From: Candidatus Chloroheliales bacterium
GTDB taxonomy: Bacteria > Chloroflexota > Chloroflexia > QHBQ01
Assembly: GCA_003243865.1 (NCBI GenBank)
Contig: QHBQ01000467.1
Coordinates: 1-16,781 of the forward strand
Length of the DNA: 16,781 nucleotides
Direction of reading: 5' to 3'
Under the pieces are notes generated by a model. That model searched no databases. It was not told where the DNA came from and saw nothing but the letters and a program-made list of their open reading frames with translations. Made by a program: the position numbers and the translations under genes. Positions 8,413-13,890 of the stretch are shown piece by piece (the stretch's first letter is position 1; each line of letters starts with the position of its first letter).

Positions 8413-9023
8413 GACTCGTTATAGCCATCTATAGTGCCAAGCAGCACCTCGTTCATGAACTGGTCAATTCGCAAGTACGCTCGGCGCATCTCGATAGCGT
8501 CGGTTTCCTGCACCCAGCTTGGCATCTGCAGGGCGAGCTGCCCAAAGTTGGCGCGAAAGTAGAGAAACGCTTCAACCGTATCGTGCAGGTTGACTCCTGC
8601 CGCGCTGGCCGCTTTGCCATAGCCTTTAGCTACTTCCCTCCCATCGCTGATAAAGCGAGCATCCTCACGCTCACGCACAAGGTACTGGATAAGTAGCCCG
8701 AGCAAGCGTTGCCCCAGGCCACGCATCTGCACCACCACCTCCGGGCTGAAGTGTTCGTGCCACGACTGGCGGGCGAGTGCCTGTTCGCTGTTGCCTATGC
8801 CCGATTTGTTGGTGATAGCAGGACCTTCGGCTGAGACGAGTGCCAGCACCGACTCGCGCTCAAAGCGGCGGTGGCCTCCTGGGGTGCGCTCCACCTTAAT
8901 GCGCCCGCCGTCGCCCCAGCGTCGCGCTGTTGATGCGGCTACCCCAAGTAGCTCACAGGCCTGGTGCAGTGTCAGCCAGATGGTTGCCTCTTCCACAGAT
9001 TGGTCAGCCTCGGTCTCGCTCAT
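8409..9023 (-). CDS. HTH (MerR/excisionase-type) regulator with RsbR-like helical domain
   Basis: This is the first gene of the heme operon and probably its regulator (inference from position). The ATG at 9023 is chosen over the frame start at 9095 because GGAGGAG lies about 7 nt upstream; the product is then 204 residues. Residues 17-62 form a MerR/BldC-like winged helix: LTLHQACELLGVAASTARRW followed by the wing ERTPGGHRRFERESV. Residues about 85-200 form an all-helical domain with GREVAKGYGKAASAAGVNLHDTV, which resembles the N-terminal domain of RsbR/RsbRD stressosome proteins, a non-heme globin-like fold. This second match is from general resemblance only. The ligand is unknown; heme, a porphyrin intermediate or redox state are plausible. 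I know of no gene symbol. Confidence 0.8.
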   Translation of the reverse strand: MSETEADQSVEEATIWLTLHQACELLGVAASTARRWGDGGRIKVERTPGGHRRFERESVLALVSAEGPAITNKSGIGNSEQALARQSWHEHFSPEVVVQMRGLGQRLLGLLIQYLVREREDARFISDGREVAKGYGKAASAAGVNLHDTVEAFLYFRANFGQLALQMPSWVQETDAIEMRRAYLRIDQFMNEVLLGTIDGYNES

Positions 9024-9041
9024 TGGGTACTCCTCCTCTTT

Positions 9042-9059
9042 GGGAGATTTCAACCTCCC
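9042..9059 (-). promoter_or_regulatory. Small hairpin in the leader of the heme operon
   Basis: GGGAG (9042-9046) and CTCCC (9055-9059) can pair over an 8-nt loop. The hairpin lies in the 5' untranslated leader, between the promoter and the GGAGGAG ribosome-binding site at about 9031-9037. It could shelter or expose the start region, or be an operator for the regulator. The stem is short, so its role is uncertain. Confidence 0.35.
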
Positions 9060-9081
9060 GCTCTGAAATGGCGCTGAGGTT

Positions 9082-9111
9082 AATATAGTGAACAAAGAGT
9101 GCCTATGTCAA
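9082..9111 (-). promoter_or_regulatory. Sigma70-type promoter of the heme operon
   Basis: On the minus strand a perfect TTGACA (plus 9106-9111) is followed after 18 nt by TATATT (plus 9082-9087), one mismatch from the TATAAT consensus. Transcription would start near 9075, giving a leader of about 50 nt before the regulator ATG at 9023. No competing promoter of similar quality was seen inside the operon, so this probably drives all nine genes. Confidence 0.8.
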
Positions 9112-9181
9112 GCCAGCGCGCTCTCTGCAGGTCAATATTTATGCTATTGTAAGGTAATGTTTAGCCAAAGTTTATGAAAGT

Positions 9182-9254
9182 ATTTTGCGAGGGTGTGGTA
9201 GATTTTGCGTGGTGAAAGCTTTCAAAACTGGTATGTAGATACGGTTACAGTATC
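9182..9254. promoter_or_regulatory. Cluster of direct and inverted repeats upstream of the heme promoter
   Basis: Two copies of ATTTTGCG (9182-9189 and 9202-9209) are spaced 20 nt start to start, about two helical turns. A perfect 12-nt palindrome TGAAAGCTTTCA lies at 9213-9224. GATAC and GTATC (9238-9242, 9250-9254) pair across 7 nt. The cluster is 70-145 nt upstream of the -35 box. It could be a regulator-binding region for the operon; short repeats can also arise by chance. Confidence 0.35.
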
Positions 9255-9447
9255 GGGCACAGGGAGGCGGAAGTTGTTGCGATAGGCTGCATAGGCTACT
9301 ATTGCTCTAGGCGGGGAACGGCTGCGACTGTTTTATCGCCGCTCCTGGGGTAGCGTAGGGGTTGGTAGCCTCATAATCTACCGCGCCTACCCTTAGATGG
9401 AGGCTTATTGATCGTCCTGGCTGCTGCATGGGGGGAGTTAGTCTTCC

Positions 9448-9573
9448 GGGGTATGTAGCATGGAATAGATGTGTGCTGTAAGGAGTAAGCCTTCATCCAA
9501 CCCTGGCTACGGCGCCCGGTTGTCTTTGGCCGCGGGCCAGCGTCTGGGCGTGGTACACAGGGTCGTTGTGATA
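9448..9573 (-). pseudogene. Remnant of the 3' end of an HNH endonuclease gene
   Basis: On the minus strand, positions 9573 to about 9490 translate as YHNDPVYHAQTLARGQRQ before reaching a TGA. The intact HNH gene on the right encodes YHNDPEYRAQALARAQRQ, so 14 of 18 residues match. Nucleotide similarity continues past the coding part: both copies share GGGGTATGTA, GCTGTAAGGAG and TGTCTTTGG in the same order (9448-9573 versus 11814-11933). Nothing of the catalytic HNH domain remains. Upstream on the minus strand the similarity stops abruptly near 9573, about 20 nt from the terminator of the neighbouring unknown gene, which looks like a recombination or insertion joint. Confidence 0.8.
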
Positions 9574-9593
9574 AGTGCAACTGAGTAACAACA

Positions 9594-9619
9594 AGGCCCG
9601 CTGCTGTTCCAGCGGGCCT
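9594..9619 (-). terminator. Rho-independent terminator after the 140-residue gene
   Basis: AGGCCCGCTG (9594-9603) and CAGCGGGCCT (9610-9619) form a perfect 10-bp stem with a 6-nt loop. On the minus strand the stem is followed by TGTTGTT. It lies 18 nt beyond the stop codon of the gene ending at 9637, and closes the operon of unknown genes. Confidence 0.85.
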
Positions 9620-9636
9620 CATCGTTTGTATCTGCT

Positions 9637-10059
9637 TTAATCTAACTCGCCACTCTCTGCCAGTTTCACCCGCGCGGTGGGGTAGGCAATAGTAAGCGGT
9701 TCGCGGTTGGCCGCCTGCGCCTGCTGATATTCATCCTCCGCAGCGACGTAGACTACGCCATCCCCGCCACCCACCGCCACCATCCGATTTTGCCAGCGGC
9801 CCGATAGCTCTTGTACCATCACTACATCGCCGCGGACAATACTGAGTTTGGGAACGCCGATGAAGGTAATGGTGGTATGACCGTAGCCGCCGTAGCGTTC
9901 ATTCACCTCTTGCTCGCTCATCTCCTCAAAGCCGTAGAACTTGTTCTGCTCCTCGCGGCTCATCTCATCCCAGTTCGGCGGGCGGCTGGCATTGATCTCC
10001 CCCAGCCGCTGCTCATAGCGGCGATGGAACTCCTCGCGCTCTTCTTCACTAATTGGCAT
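9637..10059 (-). CDS. Hypothetical protein, acidic helical N-terminus
   Basis: I do not recognise this 140-residue protein. Residues 1-55 are highly charged and predicted helical (many E, R and Q, starting MPISEEEREEFHRRYEQRLG, with a second run around DEMSREEQNKFYGFEEMSEQE). Residues about 58-130 look like a small beta domain: HTTITFIGVPKLSIVRGD, then a GGGDGVVYVAAEDE turn. No signal peptide or membrane segment is present. The ATG shares one base with the stop of the preceding gene (TGATG) and has AAGGAG 7 nt upstream, so it is a real, translationally coupled gene of the same operon. A strong terminator follows. The function is unknown. Confidence 0.8.
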   Translation of the reverse strand: MPISEEEREEFHRRYEQRLGEINASRPPNWDEMSREEQNKFYGFEEMSEQEVNERYGGYGHTTITFIGVPKLSIVRGDVVMVQELSGRWQNRMVAVGGGDGVVYVAAEDEYQQAQAANREPLTIAYPTARVKLAESGELD

Positions 10060-10766
10060 CAGTAGTCTCCTTCCCCTTTGCTGAGAAACCTCGTGTGGCC
10101 AGCGATGGTGCGAACCTCCTTACCCAGCAGGTCGGCCAGCGCTCTAACGTTGCTACCTGACTCACCAGCCACATCAACTATCTCAATCCTACCAGCCATG
10201 TAGCGGCCGCCGGGCAACCCCTGCCTAAGCATCTCGCCAAACACCAAATCCGCTTCGTCGGCACTGACGTCAGTAATGCTGTAGAGGTTGCCTCGCCCTT
10301 TGGGGTCAGGCTGGAAGAGCATCACGCTCTCCTGATTATAACGCCTGCCCAGCAATCTTGCCAGCCGTTCAACCTGGGTGGGTAGCCCTACCACATCCAC
10401 CGACAGCGCTGGTTCAAGGTTGCCTTGCCACATCCCGACCACTGGCTGCTCACTCTCGATGCTGAGGCCCAGGGTGATCGACTGCTCGTGAATGAACGCT
10501 ACAAAGTCTGCACCCTCGCCCTCGCTGAAGTATTCGGGATTGACTGCCCCCAGCGTCCTTGTTGGTTGCCGGTTGCCCAGCAAGTAGGAGGTTGCCCCGA
10601 TGTTGATCGTTACCTTGTCAACGCTATCCCTGTAACTAGCTGCTCCGCCGCTGTTGGCGCTCTCCATAGGCATCCCGCTGCCGTGATTCACCCCACCGCA
10701 CACGCAGCGGCACCTGGCCGCTGGCCCCGGCGAATTGTAGCATCTCGAACTGCAGCTGCGGGCCAT
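10059..10766 (-). CDS. Hypothetical protein, possible frameshift near the N-terminus
   Basis: I do not recognise this protein of up to 235 residues. From about residue 45 it reads as a normal mixed alpha/beta protein, including DKVTINIGATSYLLGN, a central LARLLGRRYNQESVMLFQPDP and a C-terminal GRIEIVDVAGE with NVRALADLLGKEVRTIAG. The ATG at 10766 has AAGGAG 8 nt upstream and an extended -10 promoter. However, the first 40 residues in this frame are cysteine-rich and odd, while the next frame over the same DNA encodes a more natural PQLQFEMLQFAGASGQVPL and RVRWGESRQRDAYGE, ending at a stop near 10636. Either two compensating indels or a sequencing error may be present, or translation starts at the internal ATG at about 10673. 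It overlaps the next gene by one base. Confidence 0.7.
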   Translation of the reverse strand: MARSCSSRCYNSPGPAARCRCVCGGVNHGSGMPMESANSGGAASYRDSVDKVTINIGATSYLLGNRQPTRTLGAVNPEYFSEGEGADFVAFIHEQSITLGLSIESEQPVVGMWQGNLEPALSVDVVGLPTQVERLARLLGRRYNQESVMLFQPDPKGRGNLYSITDVSADEADLVFGEMLRQGLPGGRYMAGRIEIVDVAGESGSNVRALADLLGKEVRTIAGHTRFLSKGEGDY

Positions 10767-10786
10767 CGGTCTCTCTCCTTACTGCT

Positions 10787-10828
10787 ATTATATCACACGG
10801 GGGCAATTCTGCGGTGCAGAATTTGCCC
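10787..10828 (-). promoter_or_regulatory. Extended -10 promoter overlaid by a 12-bp inverted repeat
   Basis: On the minus strand TATAAT (plus 10787-10792) is preceded by TG at the extended -10 spacing (TGATATAAT). No good -35 hexamer is seen. Instead, GGGCAATTCTGC (10801-10812) and GCAGAATTTGCCC (10816-10828) form an inverted repeat with one unpaired T, exactly where a -35 element would lie. No T-run follows the repeat on the minus strand, so it is more likely an operator than a terminator for the gene upstream. Confidence 0.65.
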
Positions 10829-10889
10829 GCAATGCATATTTCTCTCGCCCCACCCACCAGCTTCCGAAAAGGCGCCTATGAAAATTGCA

Positions 10890-11369
10890 TCACCACCCAG
10901 GCGCCGCGGCAATCGCATCCAGATATTGCTCGATGGTAAGCGTCAGCGGTGCCATATCGCGCGCAAACCAGAGGCTGAGGTCAGCCAGCACCCGCCAGGA
11001 TAGCCCCCGCAGCAGGCGCACCCCCAGCCGGTAGTCGAGGTCGAAGGTATAGAGCGTTCCAACCAGCCTGGGACTAAGCCGGTACACCTCCAACTCTGCG
11101 CCATCAAGCGGGGCGACGGTGGCATAGTAACCGTTGGCGTGCCTGACAAACCTCGCGCCAGGGATAGTCTGCGGCGCATACATCAGCTGCCCCCAGCTGG
11201 GTAGTCCAAGCCGCGGCTGAAGGTGCTGATGAAGCGGGTAAGCGTATTTATCCGCCACCATGCCCAGCAACCGACGGGTGATGTGAAACTCGCAGCTCCC
11301 CGCCGCAAGCTCGACCATCTCCAGGTTGCAGGGATAGGCTCTCCCCAGTATTACATCGCGCCCGTACAT
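10890..11369 (-). CDS. Hypothetical protein (159 aa)
   Basis: I do not recognise this protein. It starts MYGRDVILGRAYPCNLEMVE and is soluble, with no signal peptide. Visible features are a histidine- and proline-rich stretch around YAYPLHQHLQPRLGLPSWG, an aromatic GYYATVAPLDGAELEVYRLSP, and a hydrophobic helical C-terminal half rich in leucine and arginine (YRLGVRLLRGLSWRVLADL). The ATG at 11369 has AGGAGG 7 nt upstream, a very strong ribosome-binding site. It is preceded by a 200-nt leader with two 38-nt repeats and a recognisable promoter. It is the first gene of the three-gene unknown cassette. The function is unknown. Confidence 0.75.
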   Translation of the reverse strand: MYGRDVILGRAYPCNLEMVELAAGSCEFHITRRLLGMVADKYAYPLHQHLQPRLGLPSWGQLMYAPQTIPGARFVRHANGYYATVAPLDGAELEVYRLSPRLVGTLYTFDLDYRLGVRLLRGLSWRVLADLSLWFARDMAPLTLTIEQYLDAIAAAPGW

Positions 11370-11391
11370 AGCTCATCCTCCTAGTCTGCTT

Positions 11392-11503
11392 GGCAGTAGA
11401 CCCACTGCTCATGCTGCGCTAGCTGCCACGAGAGCAGGAGCAGCCCGCTGCCCCTACAACGGTAAGGCAGTAGACCCACTGCTCTTGCTGCGCCAGCTGC
11501 CAC
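11392..11503. repeat. Two 38-nt direct repeats in a gene leader
   Basis: The copies are at 11392-11429 and 11466-11503 and differ at two positions only. Each begins GGCAGTAGACCCACTGCTC and ends AGCTGCCAC. Within each, GCAGT and ACTGC can pair over a 6-nt loop. A 36-nt spacer rich in AGCAG/GCTGC separates them. They lie in the presumed leader between the promoter at about 11575-11603 and the 159-residue gene. Confidence 0.85.
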
Positions 11504-11574
11504 TCACGTTTTGTGCTTGCCACATTGCCTTCGCTTCCTCAACGCGATACTTGTGGAGCTAGTCTCGCCACTCT

Positions 11575-11603
11575 ATTATAGAACACCCGTGCTGAATAAA
11601 CAA
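11575..11603 (-). promoter_or_regulatory. Sigma70-type promoter ahead of the unknown three-gene cassette
   Basis: On the minus strand TTGTTT (plus 11598-11603) and a perfect TATAAT (plus 11575-11580) are separated by exactly 17 nt. Transcription would begin near 11568, giving a leader of about 200 nt. A short GGCC-GAA-GGCC hairpin (11605-11615) sits just upstream and could serve as a weak terminator for the HNH gene. Confidence 0.65.
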
Positions 11604-11636
11604 TGGCCGAAGGCCGCCTTTCTACTATCCCCCAAC

Positions 11637-12524
11637 TCAGCAGGCAATCAATAAGCGCGAGAACCCGGCTGGTCGGCTCGGACAGTTAGTCTCACGCTTC
11701 TGAAAGCCTACCCTGTGGGTTGCGGTGGGACTACTCAACTTACACGTGCAGTAGGTGCGGGCAAGTGCCAACCGTGCAGGTATACCGCTTTGATCGGGGC
11801 AGGCCAGTCTAAAGGGGTATGTATTATGAGGTGGCTGTAAGGAGCAAATCTCAATACAGGCTCGGCCCCTGCGCTCGGTTTGTCTTTGGGCGCGGGCAAG
11901 TGCCTGGGCGCGGTACTCGGGGTCGTTGTGATAGCGTTCCCGCCGCGCCTGATTTATCGCCTCTGCATTCTGGTAGTAGTTCTCACGTGAACGCTCGAGC
12001 TGCCTGGTGCGGTAAGCGCCATCCAGTAGATATCGCTCCCGCTGGCAGGCGTTGACACTTGCTCTCACCCGCTGCCAACGAACCTTCATGTAGCGGCTGC
12101 GGCAGTTCCGACACCAGCTATCACCTTTGTTGAACTCCGGGATTGGCACCCAGCGCTCCCCCACGTACTTCTCGTGGCCGGGGTTGAGGCACGACCAGGT
12201 GCCTGCTGGCGCGTTCCGACACTCCTCCAGCCACGCCCGATACTCCCGTGCGCTCATCCGCCCTCCCTTGCGCTCGTTGCACTTCGGGCAGGTGCCGCAC
12301 AGGTTATTGGGGTGGTGAGTGCCGCCACGACAGAGGGGTTTCTTGTGGTCAATGTGGTGGCCAACCGCGTGCAAGTCAACCTCGCAGTAGGCGCAACGCC
12401 AGCCCTGGCGCTCAAGGACCTTCGACTGCATAGCTTCCTGTATCTCCCGCCGGGGCAGCAACTGGCTGCTGGTGCTATTAGTCTTGCCCACCTTTGGCTC
12501 TCCTCTCTGTATTCTCATCCCCAT
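11637..12524 (-). CDS. HNH endonuclease with second zinc ribbon
   Basis: This is an HNH-family nuclease, probably a homing or mobile-element enzyme. Using the ATG at 12524 it has 295 residues. The HNH fold spans about 40-90: C44/C47, HHIDHKKPL (56-64), GGTHHPNNL with N74, and C79/C82 followed by K86. A second zinc-binding cluster uses C112, H117, C138 and C141. Residues 150-215 form a basic helical stretch with a repeating RERY-(x)n-YR-x-QxLxR pattern, likely DNA binding. A GTG at 12491 has AGGAG about 8 nt upstream and may be the true start. After about residue 220 the sequence loses the basic pattern; comparison with the decayed copy at 9448-9573, which stops there, suggests the last 75 residues are read-through into former 3' flanking DNA. 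Confidence 0.85.
   Translation of the reverse strand: MGMRIQRGEPKVGKTNSTSSQLLPRREIQEAMQSKVLERQGWRCAYCEVDLHAVGHHIDHKKPLCRGGTHHPNNLCGTCPKCNERKGGRMSAREYRAWLEECRNAPAGTWSCLNPGHEKYVGERWVPIPEFNKGDSWCRNCRSRYMKVRWQRVRASVNACQRERYLLDGAYRTRQLERSRENYYQNAEAINQARRERYHNDPEYRAQALARAQRQTERRGRACIEICSLQPPHNTYPFRLACPDQSGIPARLALARTYCTCKLSSPTATHRVGFQKRETNCPSRPAGFSRLLIAC
11814..11933. repeat. Right copy of the HNH 3'-end repeat
   Basis: This 120-nt block resembles 9448-9573 in the same orientation, with shared runs such as GGTCGTTGTGATA and GCTGTAAGGAG. Here it is part of the intact HNH open frame; on the left it is a decayed stub. The two copies bracket about 2.2 kb carrying the three unknown genes. Confidence 0.75.
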
Positions 12525-12600
12525 TTGTGGTTTGCCTCAACTGAGTACAACCGCCACCTTCTGCCCCTGGCGGGGCTAAGGAGGCGGCAAAAACATAAAT

Positions 12601-12634
12601 AGCCGCCCATGTGGCGGCTTACCCCGTGTCGGGG
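12601..12634 (-). terminator. Tandem hairpins with a T-rich tail
   Basis: On the minus strand CCCCG-ACA-CGGGG (plus 12622-12634) is followed by AGCCGCC-ACATG-GGCGGCT (plus 12601-12619) and then ATTTATGTTTTTG. The second hairpin with its T-rich tail looks like a terminator. No gene is visible between it and the stronger fic terminator about 110 nt upstream, so it may be a backup terminator, or the end of a short untranslated RNA. Confidence 0.5.
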
Positions 12635-12742
12635 CGGATTGCTTATGATGCTATGAATGTCTAGTACAGCACCGATAAAACGTGTGGTGTCGGATAGGGC
12701 TAGAATCCATGGCCCTTTCTCCATGCCAGAGCGAGGCAAAAG

Positions 12743-12776
12743 AAAACCCCGCCTGCTGGCTGGCAGTCGAGGTTTT
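12743..12776 (-). terminator. Rho-independent terminator after the Fic gene
   Basis: AAAACC (12743-12748) pairs with GGTTTT (12771-12776), with inner pairs including CTGC/GCAG around a 6-nt loop and two mismatches. On the minus strand the stem ends GGGGTTTTCTTTTG, a good T-run. It lies 20 nt beyond the stop codon at 12796. Confidence 0.8.
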
Positions 12777-12795
12777 GTAGTAGTTCGTCGCCTCG

Positions 12796-13743
12796 CTATT
12801 TGCCCCGGTGGTGGCCGCGCGTCTCTGTCTCGACGCGGGCCTTATAGTCAACTATGTCCTGCCGCCTCGTGTACCAGCGACCAGCGCGTTTGGTAGCTGC
12901 AATCGAGCCGCTGCGGGCCAGCTTGCCGAGATAGTTCACGTCATAGCCGAACTCGGCAGCCAGCTCCGGCAGCGGGATGAAGGCGGCCTGGGCGGTGTCG
13001 ATGGCATTCAGATACAAATCCAGGCCTTGCTCCACCGCCCGCCCCACCAAATTGACGATGGGGCGGTACTTGCCCGCCAGCTGCGCCAACTGCAGGGCGG
13101 CGATGTACTCGCTGCGCCACTGACGCAGCAGAATGGCGGGAGGGTAGCCCTCCTGCATCAACATCATGTTCATCAGTAGCCGCCCCACCCGACCATTGCC
13201 GTCAACGAAGGGGTGAATGGCCTCGAATTGGGCGTGGGCGATACCAGCCCATTCGATAGGATGATAGTCTTGGCTCTCGCCCGCGACCCACTTTATCCAT
13301 CGGTCGAGTAGCCCCGGCACCTCGGAAGGATGCGGTGGGGTCCAGCTGACCCCGCTGATGTACACCGCAACTTCGCGGAGTGCGCCGGGGAGAGGAATAA
13401 GACCAGCCATCACTAGGCGATGCAGGTCGAGGATGCTATTAGCATCGAGTGGCCATACTCCCCTGACCAGCTGTTCAAGGTAGTCGAAGGCACTGGCGTG
13501 GTTGGTAGTCTCGGTGTGTTCACGCAGCGTATGCCCGCCGACCGTCAACCCCTCTTCCAACACCAATCGCGTTTCCTTCAAGTCGAGGGTGTTGCCCTCG
13601 ATTGCGTTAGAGTGGTAGGTTAGCACCACGCGCAGCTCGTCGTGCAGGTAGTGCAGGGTGTCAGCACGTAGTGGGCGCAAACTATCCAGCCGCCGCTTCT
13701 TGTCCGCGATGCGCTCTCCTAGCTGGCGCGATATAACAGCCAT
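12796..13743 (-). CDS. Fic family protein (putative AMP transferase)
   Basis: Fic proteins usually transfer AMP from ATP to target proteins. The core motif HPFVDGNGRVGR is complete, with catalytic histidine, the phosphate-binding GNGR and the second arginine (residues 177-188 from the chosen start). An inhibitory helix motif SNAIEGN (residues 45-51) lies N-terminal of the core, so this is a class II Fic protein that carries its own brake. The C-terminus (about 255-305) holds a small DNA-binding-like unit, IPLPELAAEFGYDVNYLGKL followed by a wing. The frame opens at 13800, but AAAGGGG stands 6 nt before the ATG at 13743 (ATG at 13746 is an alternative), and the promoter TATAAT lies inside the longer version. 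The product has 315 residues. No antitoxin-like partner gene is adjacent. Confidence 0.92.
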   Translation of the reverse strand: MAVISRQLGERIADKKRRLDSLRPLRADTLHYLHDELRVVLTYHSNAIEGNTLDLKETRLVLEEGLTVGGHTLREHTETTNHASAFDYLEQLVRGVWPLDANSILDLHRLVMAGLIPLPGALREVAVYISGVSWTPPHPSEVPGLLDRWIKWVAGESQDYHPIEWAGIAHAQFEAIHPFVDGNGRVGRLLMNMMLMQEGYPPAILLRQWRSEYIAALQLAQLAGKYRPIVNLVGRAVEQGLDLYLNAIDTAQAAFIPLPELAAEFGYDVNYLGKLARSGSIAATKRAGRWYTRRQDIVDYKARVETETRGHHRGK

Positions 13744-13767
13744 CATTATCCCCTTTCGACAGCCACT

Positions 13768-13817
13768 CATGATAGATTGATTTAGTGGATTATACAACAA
13801 ATCAACCTATCATGCAA
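13768..13817 (-). promoter_or_regulatory. Fic gene promoter inside a 16-bp inverted repeat
   Basis: CATGATAGATTGATTT (13768-13783) and AAATCAACCTATCATG (13799-13814) are inverted repeats with one mismatch across 15 nt. On the minus strand TATAAT (plus 13789-13794) falls in the loop, and TTGCAT (plus 13812-13817) sits exactly 17 nt upstream. Any dimer bound to the repeat would cover both promoter boxes. Autoregulation by the C-terminal DNA-binding unit of the Fic protein is a reasonable inference. Confidence 0.75.
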
Positions 13818-13855
13818 CCTGCTCTTGCGGGCAACACTCGATCTGTTTGCCGCCC

Positions 13856-13875
13856 GCCTGCCCAGTCAGGCAGGC
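13856..13875 (-). terminator. Hairpin after the SSB-like gene, weak terminator
   Basis: GCCTGCC (13856-13862) pairs with GGCAGGC (13869-13875) over a 6-nt loop, 16 nt beyond the SSB stop. No T-run follows on the minus strand, so termination would be weak or assisted; a role in RNA stability is equally possible. Confidence 0.4.
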
Positions 13876-13890
13876 AGGTAGCGAAGTGCC

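Noticed and set aside
9371..9622. A minus-strand open frame of 83 codons over the HNH remnant
   Set aside because: It starts inside a terminator stem and reads the HNH-like segment in the wrong frame.
11392..11503. A possible minimal CRISPR array (38-nt repeat, 36-nt spacer, 38-nt repeat)
   Set aside because: There are only two repeats, they differ at two positions, the spacer shares the AGCAG/GCTGC composition of the repeats, and no cas gene is in the window. Leader repeats fit better.
12515..12739. A minus-strand open frame of 74 codons
   Set aside because: It runs through two terminator-like hairpins and into the HNH start, and its translation is unlike a natural protein.
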